Source: Stutzerimonas stutzeri (GTDB lineage: Bacteria; Pseudomonadota; Gammaproteobacteria; Pseudomonadales; Pseudomonadaceae). Taken from it: a stretch of 64,000 nucleotides of DNA. The DNA lies in assembly GCA_002345575.1 (NCBI GenBank), contig DDVX01000012.1, positions 95,924 through 159,923 of the forward strand, read 5' to 3'. Shown one piece after another: positions 25,638 through 34,071 of the stretch. The notes beneath the pieces were generated by a model that was not told the DNA's origin, searched no databases, and saw only the letters and a program-made list of their open reading frames with translations. Numbering within the stretch: the stretch's first letter is position 1; the number at the start of each line of letters is the position of its first letter. Made by a program: the position numbers and the translations under genes.

Positions 25638-26423
25638 ATGCTGGTAGATTCCCACTGTCATCTTGATCGACTCGATCTCACCGCACACGAGGGCTCTCTC
25701 GATGCGGCGTTGGAGGCTGCGCGCCAGCGTGGTGTCGGTCATTTTCTCTGCATCGGTGTTAGTGCCGACAATGCCGCTGCGGTAAAAGCATTGGCTGAGC
25801 GTTACGCGGATGTCGATTGCTCGGTGGGCGTGCATCCGCTGGACCTCACGGCCGATAGCGAGCCTGCACTCGACTGGCTGCTGGCCGAACTGGAGCATCC
25901 GCATGCGGTAGCCATTGGCGAGACGGGGCTTGACTACCACTACGAGCCGGAAGCCGCTGAGCTACAGCAGCGCTCGTTCCGCCTGCATCTGGACGCTGCC
26001 CGTGTCTGTGGCAAGCCGGTGATCGTGCATACCCGTGCGGCTCGTGCCGACACTCTGGAACTGCTGCGCGAAGCTGCGTTGCCGCAGGCCGGGGTGCTGC
26101 ACTGTTTCACCGAAGATTGGAACATGGCCAAGGCCGCGCTTGATCTGGGTTACTACATTTCCTTCTCGGGCATAGTCACGTTCCGCAACGCAGATGCTTT
26201 GCGTGACGTTGCACGGCGAGTGCCGGCTGATCGTCTGCTGGTGGAAACCGATTCGCCGTATCTGGCGCCCGTCCCGCATCGGGGCAAACCGAACCTGCCG
26301 CAATACGTGCGCGAAGTGGCGCAATTCGTTGCCGAGCTGCGTGGTGTCGATTTTGAGCAGCTGAGCAAGCAGACCAGCGACAATTTTCGCCGGCTGTTTC
26401 CTCTGGCACGGGTAGGTGTCTGA
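25638..26423 (+). CDS. TatD family metal-dependent hydrolase (YcfH-like)
   Basis: 261 residues from MLVDSHCHLDRLDL (ATG 25638). The metal-binding HCHLD motif, the Glu in IGETGLDYHYE, and ETDSPYLAPVPHRGKPN are all present, as in TatD-type DNases. Members remove 3' damaged or single-stranded ends; the exact substrate here is not known. A lone -10 match TATAAT lies at 25597-25602, so it may have its own promoter although I see no good -35. Confidence 0.93.
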   Translation: MLVDSHCHLDRLDLTAHEGSLDAALEAARQRGVGHFLCIGVSADNAAAVKALAERYADVDCSVGVHPLDLTADSEPALDWLLAELEHPHAVAIGETGLDYHYEPEAAELQQRSFRLHLDAARVCGKPVIVHTRAARADTLELLREAALPQAGVLHCFTEDWNMAKAALDLGYYISFSGIVTFRNADALRDVARRVPADRLLVETDSPYLAPVPHRGKPNLPQYVREVAQFVAELRGVDFEQLSKQTSDNFRRLFPLARVGV

Positions 26424-26598
26424 GCGGCAACTTACAGGCGCTACGTCATGACGCGCGCTGTTCGGACCGCTAGCCTGTACAATCCGCGCCGCATTGTTAC
26501 TCCAACCGCCCTGCAGGCCTGCCAGCATGTGCTGCAGTCCAGGCCATCTCTTCCTGTCCGATAGGGCAGGGCGCCATGCTTCCGAAATAGGTTGTGCC

Positions 26599-27996
26599 AT
26601 GTCCAGTGACACGTCGCCCACCGGCTCCCTGCAGCGAGGGCTCAAAAACCGACACATTCAGTTGATTGCATTGGGTGGCGCGATCGGCACGGGGCTGTTC
26701 CTGGGCTCGGCCGGCGTCCTGCGCAGTGCCGGACCCTCAATGATCCTCGGTTATGCCATCGGCGGTTTTATCGCCTTCCTGATCATGCGCCAGCTCGGCG
26801 AAATGATCGTCGAGGAGCCGGTCGCCGGCTCTTTCAGCCATTTTGCTCACAAATACTGGACGCCCTATGCGGGCTTTCTATCCGGCTGGAACTACTGGGT
26901 ACTTTATGTGCTGGTAGGCATGGCCGAGCTGACGGCAGTCGGCAAATACGTCCAGTTCTGGTGGCCAGAAGTACCGACCTGGGCTACGGCTGCAGCCTTT
27001 TTCGTGCTGATCAACATGATCAATCTGGCCAACGTAAAAGCGTTCGGTGAGACCGAATTCTGGTTCGCGATCATCAAGGTCGGAGCCATCATCGGCATGA
27101 TCGTGCTGGGGTTGTATCTGCTGTTCAGCGGGCGGGGCGGTGAGCAGGCCAGCTTCAGCAATCTGTGGACCCATGGTGGGTTCTTTCCCAACGGTGTCAG
27201 CGGGATGGTGATGGCACTGGCTATCATCATGTTTTCTTTTGGCGGACTGGAGCTGGTGGGCATCACGGCCGCCGAGGCGTCCGATCCCAAGACGGTGATC
27301 CCCAAGGCCATCAACCAAGTGGTCTACCGCATCCTGATTTTCTATATCGGTGCGCTTAGTGTGCTGTTAGCGCTGTATCCCTGGGATAGCTTGTTGCAGA
27401 CCTTAGGCGCTGCAGGCGATCCCTATAGCAGCAGTCCGTTCGTCCAGATCTTTTCCCTGATCGGTAGCGATACGGCGGCGCATATCCTCAACTTCGTGGT
27501 GCTGACGGCGGCGCTCTCGGTCTACAACAGTGGCGTTTACTGCAACAGCCGGATGCTCTACGGGCTGGCCGAGCAGGGTGATGCGCCGCGGGTGCTGATG
27601 CGGGTGAACCGCCGTGGCGTGCCCGTGCTGGGCATTGCCTTCTCAGGGGCGATGACGCTGCTGTGCGTCGTGGTTAATTATCTGCTTCCGCAAGATGCCC
27701 TGGTGCTGTTGATGTCGCTAGTGGTTGCGGCCCTGTTAATCAACTGGGCAATGATCAGCCTTGCGCATCTGAAGTTTCGCAAGGCGATGATGGTGCAAGG
27801 GGTTGAGCCATCCTTCAAATCGTTCTGGTATCCCTTCAGCAATTACCTGTGCCTGGCTTTCGTAGTGCTGATCGCGGTGATCATGCTTTGGCTGCCTGGT
27901 CTTCGCGCGTCGGTTATGGCGGTGCCATTCTGGGTGCTGTTCATCTGGATCTGCTTTCGCCTGCGCCTTGCTCGCCAGCGTGCCAGGGCGAGCTGA
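26599..27996 (+). CDS. aroP: Amino acid permease, AroP-like (APC family)
   Basis: 465 residues with about 12 membrane helices. It starts MSSDTSPTGSLQRGLKNRHI; the frame continues upstream but those codons are polar and unlike the family. It has LIALGGAIGTGLFLGSA in helix 1, FGGLELVGITAAEASDP in the middle, and NSGVYCNSRMLYGLAEQG. The close likeness to E. coli AroP around these segments suggests uptake of aromatic amino acids by proton symport. Related permeases (ProY, PheP) differ only by specificity, so the substrate is inferred. Confidence 0.8.
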   Translation: MSSDTSPTGSLQRGLKNRHIQLIALGGAIGTGLFLGSAGVLRSAGPSMILGYAIGGFIAFLIMRQLGEMIVEEPVAGSFSHFAHKYWTPYAGFLSGWNYWVLYVLVGMAELTAVGKYVQFWWPEVPTWATAAAFFVLINMINLANVKAFGETEFWFAIIKVGAIIGMIVLGLYLLFSGRGGEQASFSNLWTHGGFFPNGVSGMVMALAIIMFSFGGLELVGITAAEASDPKTVIPKAINQVVYRILIFYIGALSVLLALYPWDSLLQTLGAAGDPYSSSPFVQIFSLIGSDTAAHILNFVVLTAALSVYNSGVYCNSRMLYGLAEQGDAPRVLMRVNRRGVPVLGIAFSGAMTLLCVVVNYLLPQDALVLLMSLVVAALLINWAMISLAHLKFRKAMMVQGVEPSFKSFWYPFSNYLCLAFVVLIAVIMLWLPGLRASVMAVPFWVLFIWICFRLRLARQRARAS

Positions 27997-28010
27997 GCCG
28001 TTCGACGAGC

Positions 28011-28036
28011 AAAAAAAACCCGGCGCAGCGCCGGGT
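28011..28036 (-). terminator. Terminator for the minus-strand aminotransferase
   Basis: GC-rich hairpin ACCCGGCGC/GCGCCGGGT (28018-28036) with A8 at 28011-28018, which is a T-run on the minus strand. It therefore ends transcripts coming from the class V aminotransferase rather than from the permease. Confidence 0.8.
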
Positions 28037-28201
28037 AAGACCATATAGGAGTTTGAGGTCACGCTCCTCGCTCCCTCAACTGGCTGTGCTTCGGGGGATG
28101 ACACAACCAGTAATGGAAGTATTGGTTGTTATCGATGACTTTGCCGAGCAATTGCCGCGTTTTTAAAACGGATTTGGAATAGCTACCGGGCCATTGATCG
28201 C

Positions 28202-29335
28202 TCACCCCGCTTTCAGGCCATGAATAATCGATAGGGTCTGTTCGATAACCTCGTTTCGGGTATAGAAGTGCGGTGAAAGGCGTATGCCGCCGCCGCGCTG
28301 CGCACAGACGATCTGTTCGGATTTCAACCGTTCGAACAGAGTCTGATTGTTCCAGCCGTCGATACTGAAAGTCAGGATGCCTGCGCGCCGTTGGGGCTCC
28401 GCAGGGCTCAGCAGCTCCACGCCCTGCATGGCCGAAAGCTCGCCCAGCAAATGGTCGATTCGTTCGGACAGTCCTTGCGCCACTTTCTCCATGCCCACTT
28501 CTTCCAGCAGCGAAAGGCTCGCCTCCAGCGCCATAGCGGCGAGCATATTTGGGCTACCACACTCGAAACGGCGCGCGCTGCGGGCCGGCTGCCAGTCTTC
28601 TCGGTCGTAGTCGCCGGCGTGCTCAAGCATGTGCCAGCCGTACTCATGCAATTTCAGGCGCGGGCGCAGATCGCTGCGGCAATAAAACACGCCGAGGCCC
28701 TCAGGGCCCAACAACCATTTGTGGCCGTCGCCCATGGCAAAGGCGCAGCGGTTTTCGCGCACGTCGAAGGGTAGGGCGCCAAGCTGCTGGATGGCATCGA
28801 TGCACAGCAGCACGCCGCGTTGCTCGCAGCCTTCGCCAAGTCGTGGCAGATCCAAGCGCAGGCCGCTGGCGTACTGTACGGCACTGATGGACATCAGGCG
28901 TACCCGCGGCCCGCAGGCGGCCAGCAGCGCGGCTTCCGGGTCCGCGTCCTTTAGGTTGACGCGTATCACCTCGACCCCCTGCGGCTGCAGGGCCTCCCAT
29001 ACCACCCGATTGGAGGGGAATTCCTCATCACTGATGACGATCTGGTCGCCGGCTTTCCAATCCAGACCGAAGGCGACGAACGACAGCGCTTCCGACGTAT
29101 TCTTGACCAGTGCGATGTCAGCCGTGGTTGGTGCATTCAGCAGCCGGGCCAGCCGTGCGCGCAAGCTGGTCTCGATTTTCAGCCATTGTGGATAATCCCG
29201 TGCGCCAACGGTCATGTTCTCATGGGCAAATCGCGTTACAGCTTCGCTTGTACGACGCGGCCACGGCGCGACGGCTGCATGATTCAAGTAACGAAGGCCT
29301 TCGATTTGGGGGAATTCGTCATTCAATGTGCTCAT
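28202..29335 (-). CDS. Class V aminotransferase (PLP)
   Basis: 377 residues from MSTLNDEFPQIEGLRYLNHA (ATG 29335; a 107-codon extension upstream runs antisense through the TetR gene and is rejected). The PLP lysine lies in AMGDGHKWLLGPEGLGVFY. The fold is that of cysteine desulfurase/isopenicillin epimerase-like proteins. There is no conserved active cysteine loop that I can identify, so it need not be a desulfurase. It is divergent from the TetR gene across 72 bp, so that regulator may control it. Confidence 0.85.
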   Translation of the reverse strand: MSTLNDEFPQIEGLRYLNHAAVAPWPRRTSEAVTRFAHENMTVGARDYPQWLKIETSLRARLARLLNAPTTADIALVKNTSEALSFVAFGLDWKAGDQIVISDEEFPSNRVVWEALQPQGVEVIRVNLKDADPEAALLAACGPRVRLMSISAVQYASGLRLDLPRLGEGCEQRGVLLCIDAIQQLGALPFDVRENRCAFAMGDGHKWLLGPEGLGVFYCRSDLRPRLKLHEYGWHMLEHAGDYDREDWQPARSARRFECGSPNMLAAMALEASLSLLEEVGMEKVAQGLSERIDHLLGELSAMQGVELLSPAEPQRRAGILTFSIDGWNNQTLFERLKSEQIVCAQRGGGIRLSPHFYTRNEVIEQTLSIIHGLKAG

Positions 29336-29407
29336 TGGTGTTGTTCCGTGCATTTTCTGACTGGATGGGCATAATGTTCTGCCTCGATTTTGACGTTGCA
29401 ACCTCTT

Positions 29408-30028
29408 ATGCAAATTGAACCGCGCAAGGTCCGTGAATTCCGCCGTCGCGAGCAAGAAATTCTCGACATCGCCCTTCAGCTCTTTCTGGAGCAGGGTGAG
29501 GATAGCGTTACTGTCGAGATGATCGCTGACAAGGTGGGTATCGGCAAAGGCACCATATACAAGCACTTCAAATCCAAGGCCGAGATCTATCTGCGGCTGA
29601 TGCTCGACTACGAGCGCGACCTCAACGAATTGCTGCATTCGCCTAGCCTCGATCACGACAAGGAAGCGCTGTCGCGCGCCTACTTCGAGTTCCGCATGGG
29701 CGACCCGCAGCGCTATCGGCTGTTCGATCGTCTTGAGGAAAAAGTGGTCAAGGGCAATCAGGAACCCGAAATGATCGGGGAGCTACACCGCATACGCGCC
29801 TCGAACTTCGAGCACCTGACCCAGCTGATCAAGGGCCGAATCGCCGAAGGCAAACTGGAAGACGTGCCGCCATATTTCCATTACTGCGCCGCCTGGGCGC
29901 TGGTGCACGGTGCCGTTGCGCTGTACCACTCGCCATTCTGGAGTAACGTGCTGGAAGATCAGGAAGGTTTCTTCCAGTTTCTGATGGATATTGGCGTGCG
30001 GATGGGTAACAAGCGCAAGCGCGACTAG
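29408..30028 (+). CDS. TetR family transcriptional regulator
   Basis: 206 residues. The N-terminal helix-turn-helix (about 18-64) reads SVTVEMIADKVGIGKGTIYKHFKSKAEIY, a textbook TetR DNA-binding domain; the C-terminal ligand domain is not recognisable. ATG 29408 is preferred over an upstream TTG-type extension because it gives the usual short N-terminal arm (MQIEPRKVREFRRREQEIL). Its target is unknown; the divergent aminotransferase is the first candidate. Confidence 0.92.
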   Translation: MQIEPRKVREFRRREQEILDIALQLFLEQGEDSVTVEMIADKVGIGKGTIYKHFKSKAEIYLRLMLDYERDLNELLHSPSLDHDKEALSRAYFEFRMGDPQRYRLFDRLEEKVVKGNQEPEMIGELHRIRASNFEHLTQLIKGRIAEGKLEDVPPYFHYCAAWALVHGAVALYHSPFWSNVLEDQEGFFQFLMDIGVRMGNKRKRD

Positions 30029-30109
30029 CAGGCCTGATAAAAGTGGCTCGGTTGCTGCATTGCCTGAGCCTCTCGTCGGAATCCCGACGTCGCTCCAAGA
30101 GGCGGTGAC

Positions 30110-30712
30110 ATGCGATTGTTGAGCGTTGTACTAGTCATGCTGGCGCTAAGTGGCTGCATGAGAATCAGCGACATGGCCGAAGGCACGCGTTATCACCTGC
30201 GTGATGCGGGCATTCTCGATCATAGTGAAACCCGCCGTTCCGCCTCCTGGCGATTGCAGTCCGATTCCTTCATCTATATTGCTCAAGGCCATTTCGTTCC
30301 GCCGGGGGATGCCTATCCGCGGCCTAATGTGGTCGCCGAGGAAGCCTTCAAGGGTTTCGTCGAGTATTTCCCCATGGTGCGTCGGGCTCCCGAACCCCTG
30401 GGGCTTGAAGAGGCGATGAACCAAGCGGCGTCCGCTGGTGCCCATTACTTGCTGTACACCCGCTTTGCCGCAGCGGATGACCGTATCGGCAGCTTCGATG
30501 AATTGAACGACCAGCGGGCGCTGGATCGGCTGGGTGTGGACAGCAGCGTGGTGCAGCTGATGCTGGTCGAGACCGGTACGCGCTACCTCGTGGATACGGC
30601 TCGTATCCGCAGCCGAGGCGGGGTGTTGGGCTTGTATGATAATCAGCCTGAAGAGTTGCTAGGGCCGCCGCTGCGCGACTATGCACGGCGTTTGCTGGGT
30701 ACTGCACGCTGA
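30110..30712 (+). CDS. DUF4823 lipoprotein
   Basis: 200 residues. A signal peptide with lipobox ends at LALSGC (Cys16), so the mature protein is lipid-anchored. The rest matches the DUF4823 type seen in pseudomonads (GTRYHLRDAGILDHSE, then a NVVAEEAFKGFVEYFP segment). No function is established. It sits 81 bp after the TetR gene and 9 bp before the DUF1285 gene. Confidence 0.85.
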   Translation: MRLLSVVLVMLALSGCMRISDMAEGTRYHLRDAGILDHSETRRSASWRLQSDSFIYIAQGHFVPPGDAYPRPNVVAEEAFKGFVEYFPMVRRAPEPLGLEEAMNQAASAGAHYLLYTRFAAADDRIGSFDELNDQRALDRLGVDSSVVQLMLVETGTRYLVDTARIRSRGGVLGLYDNQPEELLGPPLRDYARRLLGTAR

Positions 30713-30721
30713 GGACTTTCA

Positions 30722-31285
30722 ATGACAGATTCGGACAAAGCAGCAAACCTGCTGGGGCAGATACCACCAAGCGGTAAAAAGGGACCAGCTCCGGTGCACC
30801 TGTGGAATCCGCCTTTTTGCGGCGATCTGGACATACGCATCGCGCGCGACGGACGCTGGTATTACATGGGCACGCCCATTGGCCGGCCGGCCATGGTGCA
30901 GCTGTTTTCCAGCGTGATACGCCGCGATGGCGATGACTACTTTCTGGTCACGCCAGTCGAGAAGGTCGGTATCCAGGTCGAGGATGTGCCCTTCGTGGCG
31001 GTTCGGCTGGAGATCGACGGGCAGGGCAAGGAGCAGGTGCTGCGCTTTGTCACCAACGTCGAGGACGAGGTCGAAGCAGGGCCTGAACACCCGCTGCGTT
31101 TCGAGATCGAGCCACAGACCCAGGAGCCTGCGCCCTATGTGCATGTACGCGCCAATCTCGAAGCGCTGATTCATCGCAACGTCTTCTATCAGCTGGTGGA
31201 TCTGGCCGTGCCTTGTGAGATTGATGGCCAGGACTGGCTTGGGGTCTGGAGCGGCGGGAAGTTTTTCCCGATCGGGCGTCAGTAG
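30722..31285 (+). CDS. DUF1285 domain protein
   Basis: 187 residues, soluble. The core CGDLDIRIARDGRWYYMGTPIGRPAMVQLFSSVIRRDGDDYFLVTPVEKVGI region is the DUF1285 signature. The fold is known from structures but the role is not. A GAGG ribosome site precedes ATG 30722. It is followed by a terminator and is convergent with the ETF-quinone oxidoreductase gene. Confidence 0.88.
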   Translation: MTDSDKAANLLGQIPPSGKKGPAPVHLWNPPFCGDLDIRIARDGRWYYMGTPIGRPAMVQLFSSVIRRDGDDYFLVTPVEKVGIQVEDVPFVAVRLEIDGQGKEQVLRFVTNVEDEVEAGPEHPLRFEIEPQTQEPAPYVHVRANLEALIHRNVFYQLVDLAVPCEIDGQDWLGVWSGGKFFPIGRQ

Positions 31286-31310
31286 TTATGCTCTGAGCTG
31301 CAGATACAAG

Positions 31311-31338
31311 AAAGGCTCCCGTGGGAGCCTTTTCTGTT
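31311..31338. terminator. Bidirectional terminator
   Basis: Stem AAAGGCTCCC (31311-31320) with GGGAGCCTTT (31323-31332), followed by TTCTGTTTTT on the plus strand and a shorter T-rich stretch on the minus strand. It lies between the convergent DUF1285 and ETF-quinone oxidoreductase genes and can serve both. Confidence 0.88.
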
Positions 31339-31339
31339 T

Positions 31340-32995
31340 TTACATATTGGGATAGTTCGGGCCGCCCGCGCCTTCCGGGGCCACCCAGGTGATGTTCTGT
31401 GCCGGGTCCTTGATATCGCACGTCTTGCAGTGAACGCAGTTTTGCGCGTTGATCTGGAAACGCTTGCTGCCGTCCTCGTTGGCTACCACTTCGTAGACCC
31501 CGGCAGGGCAGTAACGCTGCGCTGGTTCGTCGTACATAGGCAGGTTTGTGTCGATCGGAATGCTCGGATCGGTCAGCTTGAGATGAACCGGCTGTTCTTC
31601 CTCATGGTTGGTATTGGAGAGGAACACTGAGCTCAGCTTGTCAAAACTGAGCTTGCCGTCGGGTTTCGGGTAATCAATCTTCTTCGCTTCGTCGGCCAGC
31701 TTCAGGCAGGCATGATCCGGCTTGGTGTCATGCAGCGTGAAGGGGATCTTGCCGCCGAAAATGTTCTGATCGATGAAGTTGAACGCGCCGCCCTTGATTG
31801 CGCCCCATTTGTGGATCGCGGGTCCGAAGTTGCGGCTCTTGTACAACTCGTCGTACAGCCAGCTGTTCTTGAAGCTTTCTTCGTAAGCAGTCAGCTCGTC
31901 GCCGCCTTTGTTGCCCGCCAGCAATGCATCGGCAACCGTTTCGGCTGCCAGCATGCCGGACTTCATAGCTGTGTGGCTGCCCTTGATCTTGGCGAAGTTC
32001 AAGGTGCCGGCATCGCAGCCAATCAGCGCGCCGCCCTTGAACACCATCTTCGGCAGCGAATTCAGGCCGCCCTTGGCAATGGCGCGGGCTCCGTAGGAAA
32101 CGCGCTTGCCGCCTTCCAGATATTGCTTGATTACCGGGTGATGCTTGTAGCGCTGGAACTCGTCGAAAGGCGACAGGTGCGGGTTGCTGTAGGACAGATC
32201 GACGATCAGCCCGACCACTACCTGGTTGTTCTCCAGGTGATAGAGGAAGGAGCCGCCGGTGTTCTCGTCATCCAGCGGCCAGCCGGCGGTGTGCACTACC
32301 AGGCCTTGCTCGTGCTTGGCCGGGTCGATGTCCCAGAGTTCCTTGATGCCGATACCGTAGTGTTGCGGGTCGACGTTGGCATTGAGCTGGAAGCGGCTGA
32401 TCAGCTGTTTGCCGATATGTCCTCGGCAACCTTCAGCGAACAGGGTGTACTTGGCACGCAGTTCCATGCCCGGCGTGTACATGCCTTCCTTCGGGTTGCC
32501 TTCACGATCGACACCGAGGTCGCCGGTCAAAATACCCGTCACCACGCCCTGCTCATCGACGAGCGCTTCCTGAGCAGCAAAGCCCGGGTAGATTTCCACA
32601 CCCAGGTTTTCCGCCTGCTGGGCCAGCCAGCGGCACAGGTTGCCCAGGGAAATGATGTAATTACCCTCGTTGTGCATGGTCTTGGGCACAAATGCATTGG
32701 GCAGCTTGCTTGCCGATTCGGCGTTCTTGAGCAGGTAGATGTCGTCGCGCTTGACCGCGGTATTAAGTGGCGCTTCGAGTTCCTTCCAGTTGGGGAACAG
32801 TTCATTGAGCGCGCGCGGCTCGAACACCGCGCCGGATAGAATGTGTGCGCCGACTTCGGAGCCTTTCTCAACGACGCAGACGCTGATTTCTTGGCCGGCG
32901 TCGGCAGCTTTCTGTTTCAGCCGGCAGGCAGCAGACAGGCCCGCGGGGCCGGCACCGACGATGACGACGTCGAATTCCATGTATTCGCGTTCCAT
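31340..32995 (-). CDS. Electron transfer flavoprotein-ubiquinone oxidoreductase
   Basis: Inner-membrane iron-sulfur flavoprotein that passes electrons from ETF to ubiquinone during beta-oxidation and amino-acid breakdown. 551 residues from MEREYMEFDVVIVGAGPAG (ATG 32995, preceded by AGGAG). FAD motif GAGPAG near the N-terminus. The C-terminal 4Fe-4S ligands lie in CPAGVYEV and NCVHCKTCDIKDP. The length is that of the family. It is divergent from etfBA through a shared regulatory region. Confidence 0.96.
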   Translation of the reverse strand: MEREYMEFDVVIVGAGPAGLSAACRLKQKAADAGQEISVCVVEKGSEVGAHILSGAVFEPRALNELFPNWKELEAPLNTAVKRDDIYLLKNAESASKLPNAFVPKTMHNEGNYIISLGNLCRWLAQQAENLGVEIYPGFAAQEALVDEQGVVTGILTGDLGVDREGNPKEGMYTPGMELRAKYTLFAEGCRGHIGKQLISRFQLNANVDPQHYGIGIKELWDIDPAKHEQGLVVHTAGWPLDDENTGGSFLYHLENNQVVVGLIVDLSYSNPHLSPFDEFQRYKHHPVIKQYLEGGKRVSYGARAIAKGGLNSLPKMVFKGGALIGCDAGTLNFAKIKGSHTAMKSGMLAAETVADALLAGNKGGDELTAYEESFKNSWLYDELYKSRNFGPAIHKWGAIKGGAFNFIDQNIFGGKIPFTLHDTKPDHACLKLADEAKKIDYPKPDGKLSFDKLSSVFLSNTNHEEEQPVHLKLTDPSIPIDTNLPMYDEPAQRYCPAGVYEVVANEDGSKRFQINAQNCVHCKTCDIKDPAQNITWVAPEGAGGPNYPNM

Positions 32996-33074
32996 TGGCT
33001 TTCTCCTACTCAGGCTTAATTGTTCTAGAGGATGGAAGGGCGTGTAAGCGGTTCCCTGACCCTGCCGGGCAGGC

Positions 33075-33103
33075 ATTATATATAGCCACCCGATCGGGTC
33101 CAA
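33075..33103 (-). promoter_or_regulatory. Sigma-70 promoter of ETF-quinone oxidoreductase
   Basis: On the minus strand: -35 TTGGAC (33098-33103), 17-bp spacer, -10 TATAAT (33075-33080, perfect). Predicted start near 33068, leader of about 73 nt. Confidence 0.82.
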
Positions 33104-33105
33104 TA

Positions 33106-33119
33106 CAAACGTTTGTTTG
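33106..33119. promoter_or_regulatory. PsrA-type operator between divergent ETF promoters
   Basis: CAAACGTTTGTTTG fits the PsrA consensus [GC]AAAC-N4-GTTT[GC] exactly. It also contains the perfect 12-bp palindrome ACAAACGTTTGT at 33105-33116. It lies 2 bp upstream of the -35 of the minus-strand promoter and overlaps the -35 of the plus-strand promoter, so one bound TetR-type dimer could block both. PsrA is a known fatty-acid-responsive repressor in Pseudomonas. That it acts here is inferred from the motif. Confidence 0.75.
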
Positions 33120-33144
33120 AATTTTTCCTAACCCTGTTTAGAAT
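33117..33144 (+). promoter_or_regulatory. Sigma-70 promoter of etfBA
   Basis: -35 TTGAAT (33117-33122), 16-bp spacer, -10 TAGAAT (33139-33144). Predicted start near 33151 gives a leader of about 170 nt before etfB. The -35 overlaps the PsrA-type operator. The remainder of the 326-bp gap (33145-33321) shows no gene. Confidence 0.65.
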
Positions 33145-33321
33145 CGACTAGCCGTACCCGTGACGGGCTGTATGTTTTGTTGACCGGCCCAATGCCCAGC
33201 GTTCAAGATACGGGCAGTTTTGCACACGCCGAACAGGCTGGCAGCCTGATTGCAGCCAGAATCACGAATCGAGTTCGGTTCGCCTCGGCGGAATCCCATC
33301 ACCGGAGAGTAAGAGGAATCC

Positions 33322-34071
33322 ATGAAGATTCTCGTAGCTGTCAAACGAGTGGTCGATTACAACGTCAAGGTTCGCGTCAAGGCGGACAACTCCGGCGTCG
33401 ACCTCGCCAACGTCAAGATGTCGATGAACCCTTTCTGTGAAATCGCCGTGGAAGAAGCCGTGCGCCTGAAAGAGAAAGGCGTGGCGAGTGAAATCGTTGT
33501 CGTCACCATCGGCGCGACTGCGGCCCAGGAGCAGCTGCGTACTGCGCTGGCGCTGGGGGCTGACCGTGCGATCCTGATCGAATCCAGCGAAGAGCTGAAT
33601 TCCCTGGCCGTGGCCAAGCTGCTCAAGGCGGCAGTCGACAAGGAGCAGCCGCAACTGGTCATCCTTGGCAAGCAGGCCATCGACAGCGACAACAACCAGA
33701 CCGGCCAGATGCTTGGTGCGCTGACCGGTTATGCCCAGGGTACTTTCGCTTCCCAGGTGGAAGTGGCAGGCGACAAGGTCAATGTCACCCGTGAAATCGA
33801 TGGAGGTCTGCAGACCGTAGCGCTGAATCTTCCGGCCATCGTCACCACCGACCTGCGCCTGAACGAGCCGCGCTATGCGTCGCTGCCAAACATCATGAAG
33901 GCCAAGAAGAAGCCGCTGGAAACCCTTACGCCAGACGCGCTGGGTGTTACCACCACGTCAACCCTGAAGACTCTCAAGGTCGAGGCGCCAGCTGCGCGCA
34001 GCGCCGGCGTCAAGGTCAAGTCCGTGGCTGAACTGGTCGAGAAACTGAAGAACGAGGCGAAGGTAATCTAA
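33322..34071 (+). CDS. etfB: Electron transfer flavoprotein beta subunit
   Basis: 249 residues beginning MKILVAVKRVVDYNVKVRVK. It carries the ETF-beta signature around LALGADRAILIE and the NLPAIVTTDLRLNEPRYASLPNIMKAKKKP segment. With EtfA it forms the soluble FAD dimer that takes electrons from acyl-CoA dehydrogenases. AGAGG ribosome site before ATG. It is immediately followed by etfA with no gap. Confidence 0.97.
   Translation: MKILVAVKRVVDYNVKVRVKADNSGVDLANVKMSMNPFCEIAVEEAVRLKEKGVASEIVVVTIGATAAQEQLRTALALGADRAILIESSEELNSLAVAKLLKAAVDKEQPQLVILGKQAIDSDNNQTGQMLGALTGYAQGTFASQVEVAGDKVNVTREIDGGLQTVALNLPAIVTTDLRLNEPRYASLPNIMKAKKKPLETLTPDALGVTTTSTLKTLKVEAPAARSAGVKVKSVAELVEKLKNEAKVI

Noticed and set aside
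31712..32839. 375-codon plus-strand frame opposite the ETF-quinone oxidoreductase
   Set aside because: Antisense shadow; the minus-strand protein has complete FAD and iron-sulfur motifs.
33061..33073. CCTGCCGGGCAGG palindrome near the ETF-quinone oxidoreductase start of transcription
   Set aside because: The stem would have a 1-nt loop, it is short, and it could be chance in GC-rich DNA; the PsrA-type site is a better regulator candidate.
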